Shown one piece after another: positions 49,469-58,860 of a stretch of 64,000 nt of DNA. The translations under genes and the position numbers were made by a program. How positions within the stretch are numbered: position 1 is the first letter of the stretch; each line of letters opens with the position of its first letter. The notes beneath the pieces were generated by a model. It ran no database searches, was not told the DNA's origin, and worked only from the letters and a program-made list of their open reading frames with translations. The DNA comes from Borreliella yangtzensis (lineage in GTDB: Bacteria > Spirochaetota > Spirochaetia > Borreliales > Borreliaceae): contig NZ_JACHFG010000001.1 of the NCBI RefSeq assembly GCF_014201775.1, positions 178,541-242,540 on the forward strand, in the 5' to 3' direction.

Positions 49469-52400
49469 TTAATTTTTTGTCCTTGCAAATTTAATATAAA
49501 ATTTTTCCATCAATGTTAGTAAATTTTTGTCTAGCTTGAAATCATGAGTGTCTTTGAATCTGTTATAATAATCACACAGTGTTATTTCACTTTTTTTTAA
49601 AAATCTCTCGTGTGCCTTACTTGTGAAATAAGCTTTGGAAGGGTTTTTGATTTGCATTTTTATGAAATTCTTAAAACAATTTGAAAAATTATCTTGATTT
49701 GTTTTTGTTAAAATTTTAATTATCAAGCTTTGATAAATTGGAGTTGGATAGCTTGATATATATGCAAATTGCATAAGCATATTTTCAATGTCATTAATTA
49801 TTATTTCGTTGTGGTGATAACAAATAGTTGCTTTTACGGATAAGTTATCAAGATCAATTTTTATTTCAGTTAATGAATTGAAATTTTGTATTTCTTTTTT
49901 TAATAGCAGACCTGTTATGTATAAATCTATTTCATTTTTTATTTTATCTGAGATGTTACAATAGTCTTTTTTTACAAAATTTAAATAAAAATAATCGTTT
50001 TCGATTTTATATACATTCTCGATATCTTTTTTCAATTCAAATTTTATATTTTTTTTTTGAAAATTTATTTTTATTGTTTGACAAAATTTAATTTTGGTTT
50101 TTTCCATTATTAGAAGCTTTTTAAAGTTTATAGCAGCGTTATATTGTAGTTTGTTAATTTTTTTGAAGATATCATTCATATTCGTTTTTTGATCTATATT
50201 GAAAGGAATATTACCTTGTTGTATTTCATGTTTAATGTGGTTTTTAATAATTTCTATTACCTTATCTCCATCATCTTTTTTCCCCATTATGTATTCATGT
50301 AGTAGTGTTGAATTTTTTATAAGGCTGTAAATAATCTCAATATCACTAAAAACTTGTTCTTCTTGTTTTTCTTTGATTTCATTTTCTAATCTTATGTCTT
50401 GTATTTTGACGTTTAAAGTTTTTTCATAAAAATGTTTATAAGGATTAGAAAGGGCATTTTTTAATTCGTATAAATTTAATTTAATTGGACTTTCTAGTTG
50501 AATTTTATTTTGTTTAAACTTAGTTGGTTTAGAATTTTGTAGTATTTTTGCGATATTAAAGGCTTCTAAATCATAGTTTATTAAGTAATTCTCTTTTGCA
50601 TCTTTAAAATATGCTAGGTCATGATTTTCATTTGGATGTTTTTCTATTTGAAAGTTTTTTTCATACTTTTGTATGTGATTAAGTATTTTGTTTATTGTTT
50701 TTGATGTGTTAATTTCTGGATTTATATTGTCTTGAAGTGAATAGTAAAGGTAAAATTTTTCTGATGTTGCAAAAATTAAATTAAAAAGAGTTGTTACTGC
50801 TTCTTTTTCGGTGTTTTCATGTTCATAGTATTCATTTAATAAATTCATATTATCATAATCTATTTTAGAGTTAAATTTTTGAAATCCCAAAAAATGAATT
50901 TCTTTTTTTTGAAGATATTCTATTTCTTTGTAATTGGCAATCAATATTCCATTTTTTTTATACATTACTCCATATTTTTCCTTTTCAAGACTTTCTTCAA
51001 GCAAAATCTTAAAAAGATAAAATTCAATTTTTATTTCATTAATTTCTTTTAAATAATTCTTGCAAAGATTATCATTTAAATCTTTGGGAAAATTTTTAAA
51101 GGATTGTATTTTATTTTGTAAATATTCATCAGTTGTATTAAATTCTTCAAGATCGATATATTTTTGAATAAAAATTTCTATTATTTCTGCCCATTCAGAT
51201 ACTTTATATGTTTTATTTTTAAAATAGTTTATATCTTCGTACAAACTTTTTACTATCGTTATGAGTTTTATTATTGATTCTTGATCTTGGAATCTTGTAT
51301 TTTCTTTTTGAATTTCCCCTTCATATTTTTCGTCAAATATTTCAGACATTAAAAATCGATTAAATCCGTCTTCCCACGAGTTTAAAAAGTTTTGATCATA
51401 TTTTAGATTTTCTTTGTGAGTGTTGTTTATACCAAAATTAATGTTCATTGCATCGCTAAATTCTATTAAATAGTTTAATTCAGATATTGATATATTAAAT
51501 TTTTTCATTACTTTATTACTACTTAGTAAGTTAAACACTTCTTTTCTGCTGAAATTACTAATTGTTCCGTTTTTTGATATAAAAAGATCCATTAGCCTTT
51601 TTAAGGTTAATATACTTTCTCCTTTTGACAAATTGTTATAGCATAAAACACTATATTCAATTTCATATTTATTTAGGCATTCTTCTATATATGGTAAATA
51701 TTCATTAAATTTTTCTTGCAAAGAAGTTATTGCTATTTCGCTTAATTTAAGGTTATTTTTTTCCATTGAGTGCACTATTTGATTTACCAAAATTTCTACT
51801 TCACGTTGTTGATTTTTAGCTTCTATTATTTTAAAGCTATCGTCTAATTTTGAAAGTGGAGTTTGTGCTACAATGTTGTTTTTAATGCTTGTTAAAAAAT
51901 TTTTACCCTTAAATAATTCAATATCTACTTTTTCTGAAGCTTGATATTTTATTGGGTTAATTTTTTCTGTTGTTAACAATAATTCTTTAACAAAAGGAGA
52001 TTTATAGTTGAGCAAGTCTTCAAAAATTAACACATGCACTTCAAGGTCAAAAATTTTTTCTAAAGAATTAAGAATTTTTTTTTCAATCTCTCTATTATTG
52101 CCAATAAATATTATTTTTTTAATTTCTATTTTTACATTTTTTGTTGATTTTTCTTGAATTATTTTTTTATGTAAGTTTAAAATATTTTTGTGCTTTTCAA
52201 AGAGCTTTTTAAATAGTTCTTTTTGCATATTCTCGTAGGGTTTTAAATTTTCTTCTTGGAATAAAAATCCATTATCTTCCCAAGTTTCAATTAATTTTGA
52301 AAATTTTGAGTAATAATTGTGGAATAAATCTATTATTTTTGATGCAAAAAAGTATCTATTCTTTATTGATGTTAAATCCTTTATGTATTTTAGGTTTTCA

Positions 52401-52708
52401 GTTTTCAATATGTTATATAGAATGAATTTTTCTGTTTCCAAATAAAATAAAAAAGTATTCTTCTCTATGTATTTTTTTATATTGGGATTTTTTAAGCATA
52501 TTTCATATATGCTTTTTATAGCATTTTTTTTAATGTTTAGATTATAAGAAATCTCATTCAATTTTGCTATGGTTTTTTTGATTTCTTCTTTTAAGAGATC
52601 ATTTTTTACTATTATTAGTGTTTCTTTTTTAAAGATATTGTCGTTTTGAGTTAATTCTTTAATTTTTTCATAAATATTATTTATTTTATTAGTTTTATAT
52701 ATGTTCAT
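49469..52708 (-). CDS. recC: Exodeoxyribonuclease V gamma subunit (RecC)
   Basis: RecC is the inactive helicase-like subunit that splits the duplex and scans for Chi in E. coli. The 1079 residues are poorly conserved and rich in Lys, Asn and Ile. I call it from size, position next to recB and recD, and family-like segments such as the N-terminal TLIIVKND, REVEILVNQIVHSMEKNNLKLSEIAI and the LNLYELKNALSNPYKHFYEKTLN region, with no Walker motif. Three bases separate it from pncB upstream. What Chi-like sequence it would recognise in Borrelia is not known to me. Confidence 0.88.
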   Translation of the reverse strand: MNIYKTNKINNIYEKIKELTQNDNIFKKETLIIVKNDLLKEEIKKTIAKLNEISYNLNIKKNAIKSIYEICLKNPNIKKYIEKNTFLFYLETEKFILYNILKTENLKYIKDLTSIKNRYFFASKIIDLFHNYYSKFSKLIETWEDNGFLFQEENLKPYENMQKELFKKLFEKHKNILNLHKKIIQEKSTKNVKIEIKKIIFIGNNREIEKKILNSLEKIFDLEVHVLIFEDLLNYKSPFVKELLLTTEKINPIKYQASEKVDIELFKGKNFLTSIKNNIVAQTPLSKLDDSFKIIEAKNQQREVEILVNQIVHSMEKNNLKLSEIAITSLQEKFNEYLPYIEECLNKYEIEYSVLCYNNLSKGESILTLKRLMDLFISKNGTISNFSRKEVFNLLSSNKVMKKFNISISELNYLIEFSDAMNINFGINNTHKENLKYDQNFLNSWEDGFNRFLMSEIFDEKYEGEIQKENTRFQDQESIIKLITIVKSLYEDINYFKNKTYKVSEWAEIIEIFIQKYIDLEEFNTTDEYLQNKIQSFKNFPKDLNDNLCKNYLKEINEIKIEFYLFKILLEESLEKEKYGVMYKKNGILIANYKEIEYLQKKEIHFLGFQKFNSKIDYDNMNLLNEYYEHENTEKEAVTTLFNLIFATSEKFYLYYSLQDNINPEINTSKTINKILNHIQKYEKNFQIEKHPNENHDLAYFKDAKENYLINYDLEAFNIAKILQNSKPTKFKQNKIQLESPIKLNLYELKNALSNPYKHFYEKTLNVKIQDIRLENEIKEKQEEQVFSDIEIIYSLIKNSTLLHEYIMGKKDDGDKVIEIIKNHIKHEIQQGNIPFNIDQKTNMNDIFKKINKLQYNAAINFKKLLIMEKTKIKFCQTIKINFQKKNIKFELKKDIENVYKIENDYFYLNFVKKDYCNISDKIKNEIDLYITGLLLKKEIQNFNSLTEIKIDLDNLSVKATICYHHNEIIINDIENMLMQFAYISSYPTPIYQSLIIKILTKTNQDNFSNCFKNFIKMQIKNPSKAYFTSKAHERFLKKSEITLCDYYNRFKDTHDFKLDKNLLTLMEKFYIKFARTKN

Positions 52709-52711
52709 AGA

Positions 52712-54157
52712 TTAATTGTTTTTATTATCTTTTATGAGCTTGTTTTTTAATTTTCTTAAGTTTGTGCTTATACTAACTTTATATATGTGGGGATTGATTA
52801 TTCTTCTGTACGTATGTTCAAGTTTGCTTAAGTCAAGTTTGTTTTTGTTTCTAATATTGTTTAAATTAGATTCGTAACCTTTGTAAAGCTTCCCATTTTC
52901 TAAGACAGTGTGAATCAAAAATTCAAAATCGTCATATTGTTTGATGACTTTGAAAACGTTATCTTGTATTGGATGGAAAATGGTTAATTCTTTTCTTGAA
53001 TTTAGGTGTTCTTTAATTTTATCTTTCTCTTCTTTTAAAAATATGAAATCGAAGAGCATTTGACCATTTAAATAAATTCTTGCGACTTCTTTTTGGGCAG
53101 GTAATGTTGATTTTTCTGCGTTATTTGATATTTTTATTTTTGGTATAAATTTCCCATTTTTTTCTATAGAGATCATTTTATATACTCCTGAAAGATTTGG
53201 ATCTCCTTTTGCTGTAACTAGGTTTGTTCCAACACCCCAAATATCGATTGGAGCATTTATCGAATTTAAGTACATAATAATATTTTCGTCAAGCTCATTA
53301 GACGCAATAATTTTTACGTGATTTAATCCATTTTGGTTTAATTCTTTTCTTGCAGCTTTGCTTAGATATTCAAGGTCTCCACTGTCAATTCTTATTGAAA
53401 AATTATTTTTTCCCTCTTCTTTTAGTTCCCTAAATATTTTAATGGCATTTTTTAATCCACTGTTGAGCGTGTCGTAAGTATCAATTAGTAAACTTACTTT
53501 ATTTGGATATGTTTTTGCATATTCTCTGAATGCTTGTTCTTCGTTTTCAAAACTCATTACCCAACTATGAGCCATTGTTCCTGTGACTGGTATATTGTAT
53601 TTATATCCAGCAAGCATATTGCTTGTAAAGTCTGCTCCTCCTATGTAGGCAGCTTTGCTGGCAGAGAGCGCTCCATTTATTCCTTGTGCTCTTCTTAGGC
53701 CAAGTTCTGCTAGAATTTTTGCACCAGATTCTTTTATTCTGGCAGTCTTTGTTGCTATTAGACTTTCAAAGTTTATTGTATTTAACACCAGCCCTTCTAT
53801 TAATAATAATTCTATTAGATGACCTTCAATAACAACTACTGGTATATAGGGAAAAACCAGGCGTCCTTCTTCTATTGAGCTTATTTTTATGTTTAGTTTA
53901 AATTTTCTGAGAAAGTTTAAAAATTGTTCATCTAATATATTTAAGCTTTTTAAATATATTAATTCAGTTTCATTGAAGTGAATATTTTTTAATTCATTGA
54001 TTAATGTATGTATTCCAGCTAAAACAATATAGCCATTTTTAAACGGTGTTTTTCTAAAGAATACTTCAAATTTTGCTTTAGGATTAATACCTTTTGTAAA
54101 ATAAGCATTCATCATCGAAATTTCATAAAAATCTGTGAATAGTGATAGATTTTTCAT
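52712..54157 (-). CDS. pncB: Nicotinate phosphoribosyltransferase
   Basis: It joins nicotinate to PRPP (with ATP) to make nicotinate mononucleotide, the salvage entry to NAD for an organism that cannot make it de novo. The 481 residues have the N-terminal LFTDFYEISMMNAYF, the ATKTARIKESG...ELGLRRAQG region, the GTMAHSWVMSF His loop, RIDSGDLEYLSK and WGVGTNLVTAKGDPNLSGVYKM, typical of the longer NAPRTase type. It is the first gene of an operon with recC, recB and recD, and diverges from zwf across 129 bases. Confidence 0.94.
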   Translation of the reverse strand: MKNLSLFTDFYEISMMNAYFTKGINPKAKFEVFFRKTPFKNGYIVLAGIHTLINELKNIHFNETELIYLKSLNILDEQFLNFLRKFKLNIKISSIEEGRLVFPYIPVVVIEGHLIELLLIEGLVLNTINFESLIATKTARIKESGAKILAELGLRRAQGINGALSASKAAYIGGADFTSNMLAGYKYNIPVTGTMAHSWVMSFENEEQAFREYAKTYPNKVSLLIDTYDTLNSGLKNAIKIFRELKEEGKNNFSIRIDSGDLEYLSKAARKELNQNGLNHVKIIASNELDENIIMYLNSINAPIDIWGVGTNLVTAKGDPNLSGVYKMISIEKNGKFIPKIKISNNAEKSTLPAQKEVARIYLNGQMLFDFIFLKEEKDKIKEHLNSRKELTIFHPIQDNVFKVIKQYDDFEFLIHTVLENGKLYKGYESNLNNIRNKNKLDLSKLEHTYRRIINPHIYKVSISTNLRKLKNKLIKDNKNN

Positions 54158-54286
54158 TCTCCTTATTATATACTAGTTTTGTTTGTAAAAAAAATGATAT
54201 TTAATTTTAGCGTAATTGCTATTTGTTAATATTTATGAATATATATTTGTAATATATAATAAATTGACCAGATCGGACTAAATTAT

Positions 54287-55723
54287 ATGAAAGAAAAAAG
54301 TGTTTCTAATTTCGATATTGTAATTTTTGGAGTTACCGGGAATTTGTCTAGAAAAAAACTTATTCCGTCACTTTTTAATTTGTTTAAAAATAAATGTATT
54401 AGCAATTTCAGGGTTATTGGTTTTTCTCGTAAAATTTTTACAGATAAAGAATTTAGATTATATATTAAAGATTCTTTATGGCAGGAAGAAACTGATTCTT
54501 TGATTGAAATTTTTTTAAATTTTTTTATTTATGTATTTGGTGATTTTAATGAAAAGGAGCCTTATAAAAAATTATTTAAACTTTTAAATAAAAACCGAGA
54601 AACAATATATTATCTTTCAACGTCTCCCACATTCTATGGACCAATAATTAATCATTTGAAAAAGTATTCTTTAAATGAAAGATTAACTTTGTCAAAAATA
54701 GTTCTTGAGAAGCCTTTTGGGTCTAGTCTTGAGACAGCAGTAAAATTAAATAGTTTGCTGTATTCTGCTTTTAGAGAAGATCAAATTTATAGAATAGATC
54801 ACTATTTGGGTAAAGAAACAGTTCAAAATATTTTTACATTTAGATTTGGCAATTCCATTTTTGAAAATATTTGGAATAATCGTTATGTAGATTTTGTTCA
54901 AATTACAGTGGCAGAAGAATTAGGGCTTGATGGGAGAGCTGAGTATTACGATTCTGTTGGAGCTTTAAAGGATATGGTTCAAAATCATATTTTACAATTG
55001 TTAAGTCTTGTTGCAATGGAATCTCCTATTAAATTTGATTCTGAGTTTATTCATGATGAGAAGGTAAAAGTTTTAAAAAGTTTAAGGAAAATTAGCAAAG
55101 AGGATATTAAGAATTGCATTGTTAAGGGGCAATATATAGGTTCACAAATTCAAGGGGTTTTTAAAAAAGGCTATAAAGATGAAACAGAATCTTTGGGAAA
55201 TTCAATCACCGAAACTTATTTAGCTATGAAAGTGTTTATTAATAATTGGCGCTGGTCCGGTGTTCCTTTTTATCTTAGAACTGGCAAAGGGCTTGCTAGG
55301 AAATTGTCAGAAATATACATTCAATTTAAAAAACCGAGCTTTACTCTTTTTAATAATAGTTCTGTTGATTTTTCCAATGCTTTAATATTTAGAATTCAGC
55401 CGAGAGATGGAATTGAAATTAAATTCAATACCAAAAAACCAGGATATAATTATGAAATTCAAACTGCTAATATGGAGTTTTCATATCATGGGGCATTTAA
55501 GAGATTATTTGGTGAGGCTTATGAGCGTTTATTATTAGATGCTTTTTTGGGAGATGGTACTTTGTATGCTACAAGTGACGAGATTGAAAGTTCTTGGGAA
55601 TTTGTTTCAGATATTGCAAATAAATGGGCAGATATTGAAATTTGTAATTATTTTTATGGGTCTGAAGGCCCAAAAGAGATAGATTCTATTTTAGAAAAGG
55701 ATCATTTTTGGCGTAAAATTTAA
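54287..55723 (+). CDS. zwf: Glucose-6-phosphate 1-dehydrogenase
   Basis: It oxidises glucose 6-phosphate with NADP, starting the oxidative pentose phosphate branch and giving NADPH. The 478 residues have the N-terminal dinucleotide motif IVIFGVTGNLSRKKLIPSLF, the LEKPFGSSLETA stretch, the active-site signature RIDHYLGKE near residue 165-175, and the C-terminal GDGTLYATSDEIESSW region. Length is normal. Its divergent partner pncB supplies NAD(P) precursors, a suggestive but unproven pairing. Confidence 0.96.
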   Translation: MKEKSVSNFDIVIFGVTGNLSRKKLIPSLFNLFKNKCISNFRVIGFSRKIFTDKEFRLYIKDSLWQEETDSLIEIFLNFFIYVFGDFNEKEPYKKLFKLLNKNRETIYYLSTSPTFYGPIINHLKKYSLNERLTLSKIVLEKPFGSSLETAVKLNSLLYSAFREDQIYRIDHYLGKETVQNIFTFRFGNSIFENIWNNRYVDFVQITVAEELGLDGRAEYYDSVGALKDMVQNHILQLLSLVAMESPIKFDSEFIHDEKVKVLKSLRKISKEDIKNCIVKGQYIGSQIQGVFKKGYKDETESLGNSITETYLAMKVFINNWRWSGVPFYLRTGKGLARKLSEIYIQFKKPSFTLFNNSSVDFSNALIFRIQPRDGIEIKFNTKKPGYNYEIQTANMEFSYHGAFKRLFGEAYERLLLDAFLGDGTLYATSDEIESSWEFVSDIANKWADIEICNYFYGSEGPKEIDSILEKDHFWRKI

Positions 55724-56015
55724 TTTTTCAAATTTTAAAAAGATAAATTAAAAAAATTTATGTAATTTATTTTTATTGTTTCTGTTTATTTTTAATGCTT
55801 ATTCTATTTGTAATTTAACGTTAGCAGATTTTTATTTTTTGCAACTTAGTAGTAAAGTTTGTGATAAATTGATTTTTTTTAAAATTTTTTAAGAAAATCA
55901 AAAATTTTTGTTCTTGGCTTGATTACAAGTTTATGCATCGATTAATAATTTGCACTATTATTAAAAAAATATAAGTAATTTTTTTAAAAAAAGTACCTAT
56001 ATTTAAAGGATGTAT
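55724..56015. other. Longest non-coding gap: AT-rich leader of the nhaC pair
   Basis: Almost 300 bases with no credible ORF or RNA gene. It is extremely A/T-rich, with short A- and T-tracts and small A/T hairpins (for example ATAAATT/AATTTAT near 55743-55761). A weak promoter candidate, TTGATT near 55919 with a TAATAA about 17 bases later, could serve the first nhaC gene. I see no riboswitch-like pattern. Confidence 0.5.
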
Positions 56016-57359
56016 ATGAAAAATATTGAAGTAAAAGTCCAACCAAATTTTTTTGGACTTGTTCCTTTTTTCGTTTTTATTATTATTTATATGGGCACAG
56101 GAATTTATTTAGGGTTTCTTGGCTTAGAAATGGCTTTTTATCAGCTTCCAGCTAGCGTTGCAATGTTTTTTGCTTCTATTGTTTGTTTTTTAGGGTTTAA
56201 GGGAAAATTTTCTGACAAAATTCACATATTTATTAAAGGGGCTGCTCAGTATGACATTATACTAATGTGCCTTATTTTTATGCTTTCTGGGGCCTTTTCT
56301 TCTCTTTGCAAAGAAATAGGCTGTGTTGAAACTGTAGCAAATTTGGGGATTAAATATATTAATCCTAATTGGATTGTTTCTGGTATATTTTTTATAACTT
56401 GCTTTCTCTCTTTTTCTGCGGGTACTTCTGTTGGATCTATTGTTGCAATTGCTCCTGTTGCTTTTAATATTGCCGTTAAAAGCAATATTAACCCCAATTT
56501 AATGGCAGCATCTGTAATGTGTGGAGCTATGTTTGGAGATAATCTTTCTTTAATATCAGATACAACTATTGTTTCTAGTCGAACTCAAAGCAGTAGCATT
56601 TTAGATGTTTTTATTAGTAGTAGTTTTTACGCTTTCCCATCTGCCATACTAACTTTTTTTTCTTTTTTCTTTCTTTCTGGGGATTTGCTTAATACTACAA
56701 GCTTTTTACATGAAAGCTCAATAGATTTTGTGAAAACTGTGCCTTATTTAATAATTATATTTTTTTCTTTGGCTGGAGTGAATGTTTTTTTAGTTCTTTT
56801 TTTGGGCATTTTTTCTATATGCCTTATTAGTGTTTTGTATTCTAATTTGTATTTTTTAGATGTAATAAGAAACATTAATAAAGGGTTTTTAAATATGGCG
56901 GATTTAATTTTTCTTTCAATCTTAACTGGGGGAGTTTCTTTTGTTGCGATTCATAATGGAGGCTTTAAATGGTTGCTTATTAAATTGAAATCTTTAGTTA
57001 GAGGAAAAAGTTCGGCTGAATTTTCTATTGCTGCTTTTGTTTCAATAGTTGACGTTTTTCTTGCTAATAACACAATTGCTATACTGATTTGCGGTAAAGT
57101 AGCAAAAAATATAGCCTTTGAAAATAACATCGATTCTCAAAGGAGTGCGTCTATTTTAGATATGTTTTCATGTATTTTTCAAGGCATTATTCCTTATGGC
57201 GCTCAAATGATTATTTTAGTAGGCTTTTCAAATGGGCTTGTGTCGCCAATTAGCGTTTTACCATTTTTAGTTTATTTTGGATTTTTATTGTTTTTTGTTA
57301 TTTTATCTATTTGGGGAATTGATATAAAAAAACTTTTTTTATTTTTTTTAAAAAAATAG
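56016..57359 (+). CDS. nhaC: NhaC family Na+/H+ antiporter, first copy
   Basis: An inner-membrane secondary transporter of the NhaC/ion transporter superfamily; Na+/H+ exchange or a related organic-anion exchange is likely. From the ATG at 56016 (AAGGA five bases upstream; the ATG at 56010 overlaps that site) it has 447 residues and about 11-12 hydrophobic segments. Family-like patterns are LIFMLSGAFSSLCKEIG, SFSAGTSVGSIVAIAPVA and GAMFGDNLSLISDTTIVSSRTQ. It is followed 98 bases later by a clear paralogue in the same direction. Confidence 0.88.
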   Translation: MKNIEVKVQPNFFGLVPFFVFIIIYMGTGIYLGFLGLEMAFYQLPASVAMFFASIVCFLGFKGKFSDKIHIFIKGAAQYDIILMCLIFMLSGAFSSLCKEIGCVETVANLGIKYINPNWIVSGIFFITCFLSFSAGTSVGSIVAIAPVAFNIAVKSNINPNLMAASVMCGAMFGDNLSLISDTTIVSSRTQSSSILDVFISSSFYAFPSAILTFFSFFFLSGDLLNTTSFLHESSIDFVKTVPYLIIIFFSLAGVNVFLVLFLGIFSICLISVLYSNLYFLDVIRNINKGFLNMADLIFLSILTGGVSFVAIHNGGFKWLLIKLKSLVRGKSSAEFSIAAFVSIVDVFLANNTIAILICGKVAKNIAFENNIDSQRSASILDMFSCIFQGIIPYGAQMIILVGFSNGLVSPISVLPFLVYFGFLLFFVILSIWGIDIKKLFLFFLKK

Positions 57360-57457
57360 AAATTTTGAAAATTTTAAAATTTGCATTGTTTGATTTTATT
57401 AATTTTATTTAGAATAAATTATTTTTAATTGTATTATATGATTTAGGAGGTTTTAAA

Positions 57458-58813
57458 TTGGAAAGAGAAACTAATATAGTGCCAAATTTTTGGGGACTTA
57501 TGCCTTTTTTTCTTTTTATAGGAATTTATATTGGCACCGGACTTTTTCTTTATTTTAATGGTATAGAAAAGGCATTTTATCAAATGCCCCCTGTATTTGC
57601 TATGTTTATTGCTATTGTTTTAACATTTATTATTTTTAAGGGATCTTTTTTAGCAAAAATGAATAAGTTTATTGAGGGGTGTGCTCAACGAGATGTTATT
57701 TTTATATCTTTAATATTTATGCTATCTGGTGCTTTTTCTGCTGTTTGTAAAGAAATAGGAAGTGTTGAAGCTGTAGTAAATATTGGCCTTAAATATGTTC
57801 CATTAAATTTGCTAGTATGTGGAATTTTTTTAATTACCCTTTTTTTGTCTTTTTCTACTGGAAGTTTTATGGGGACTATTGTTGCTGTTTCTCCTATTGC
57901 TTTGGAACTTGCAGATAAAGTAAACATTTCGCTTCCATTGGTTGCTGGGGCTATTCTTAGTGCTGGGGCATTTGGAGACAATATGTCTTTAATATCAGAT
58001 ACCCCTATTATTTCAAGTCATACTCAAAAAGTTAATATTGTTGATGTTTTCAAAAATGGAGCTTTTTATACGTTCCCAGCAGCAATTTTAGCAAGCATTG
58101 TTTTTGCATTTTTAGGTTCTTATTATAGTAAGACTAATAGTTTTATTATTGAGCCTAGTGAGATAAATTTTTTAAAAATTATTCCGTATATTTTTGTTAT
58201 GGTTGTTGCAATTTCGGGTATTGATGTATTTTTGGCCTTGTTTTTAGGTATTGTTGTTGCTGGTGTTATTGGAATTTATTACTCAGATATTACTTTTTTA
58301 TTATTGGCTAAAAAAATCAATGAAGGATTTTTGGGCTTAGGAGAAATGTTTATTCTTGTTGTTTTTACGGGTGGAATTTCTTATATGGCAATTAAGTATG
58401 GAGGGTTTGATTGGTTACTGTTAAAATTGCAAAAAATGTCAAAGTCTAAAAGAACTTCGGAGTTTGTAATTGTATTTTTAGTTGGCATTTTGACTGCGTT
58501 TCTTGCAAATAATGGACTTGCTATTTTAATGAGTGGTTCTGTTGTTAGATCAATAACTAAGGAGAATAATTTAAACTCAAAACGTATTGCAGCTTTACTT
58601 TGTATGTCTTCGTGCTTTTTTTTAAGTATTTTGCCCCATAGCATGCATGTTATAGCTCTTATAGATTTTACAAAAGGCAAGCTTTCTCCTTTTGACATTT
58701 TCCCGTTTTTAATTTACCAAGGATTTTTAATTTTATTAATTGCTTTATCTATAATTGGACTTGATATAAAATTGGTATTTAGATCTTTTTTGAATTATGG
58801 ACAAAAATCTTAA
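57458..58813 (+). CDS. nhaC: NhaC family Na+/H+ antiporter, second copy
   Basis: The tandem paralogue of the preceding gene: 451 residues, starting at TTG with AGGAGG seven bases upstream. It shares long matched segments (LIFMLSGAFSAVCKEIG, then SFSTGSFMGTIVAVSP and GAFGDNMSLISDTPIISSHTQ) and the same number of membrane helices. The threonine/serine-rich discontinuous helix motif GDNxSLISDT is kept, so both copies look functional. Differences in the C-terminal half (LPHSMHVIALIDFT against IPYGAQMIILVGFS) suggest the two have diverged in substrate or regulation. Confidence 0.88.
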   Translation: MERETNIVPNFWGLMPFFLFIGIYIGTGLFLYFNGIEKAFYQMPPVFAMFIAIVLTFIIFKGSFLAKMNKFIEGCAQRDVIFISLIFMLSGAFSAVCKEIGSVEAVVNIGLKYVPLNLLVCGIFLITLFLSFSTGSFMGTIVAVSPIALELADKVNISLPLVAGAILSAGAFGDNMSLISDTPIISSHTQKVNIVDVFKNGAFYTFPAAILASIVFAFLGSYYSKTNSFIIEPSEINFLKIIPYIFVMVVAISGIDVFLALFLGIVVAGVIGIYYSDITFLLLAKKINEGFLGLGEMFILVVFTGGISYMAIKYGGFDWLLLKLQKMSKSKRTSEFVIVFLVGILTAFLANNGLAILMSGSVVRSITKENNLNSKRIAALLCMSSCFFLSILPHSMHVIALIDFTKGKLSPFDIFPFLIYQGFLILLIALSIIGLDIKLVFRSFLNYGQKS

Positions 58814-58841
58814 AACCTTTCTAAATAAAAGGTTTTAAGAT
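58807..58841. terminator. Bidirectional terminator between nhaC pair and potD
   Basis: A perfect 14-bp stem (ATCTTAAAACCTTT and its complement) with a 7-base loop. T-rich sequence follows on both strands. The left arm covers the nhaC stop codon. Confidence 0.9.
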
Positions 58842-58860
58842 TGTTTTTGTATTTAAATAT

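Noticed and set aside
56016-58813. Tandem nhaC genes as an assembly duplication
   Set aside because: The copies differ throughout at the protein level and in start codon and spacing, so they are true diverged paralogues.
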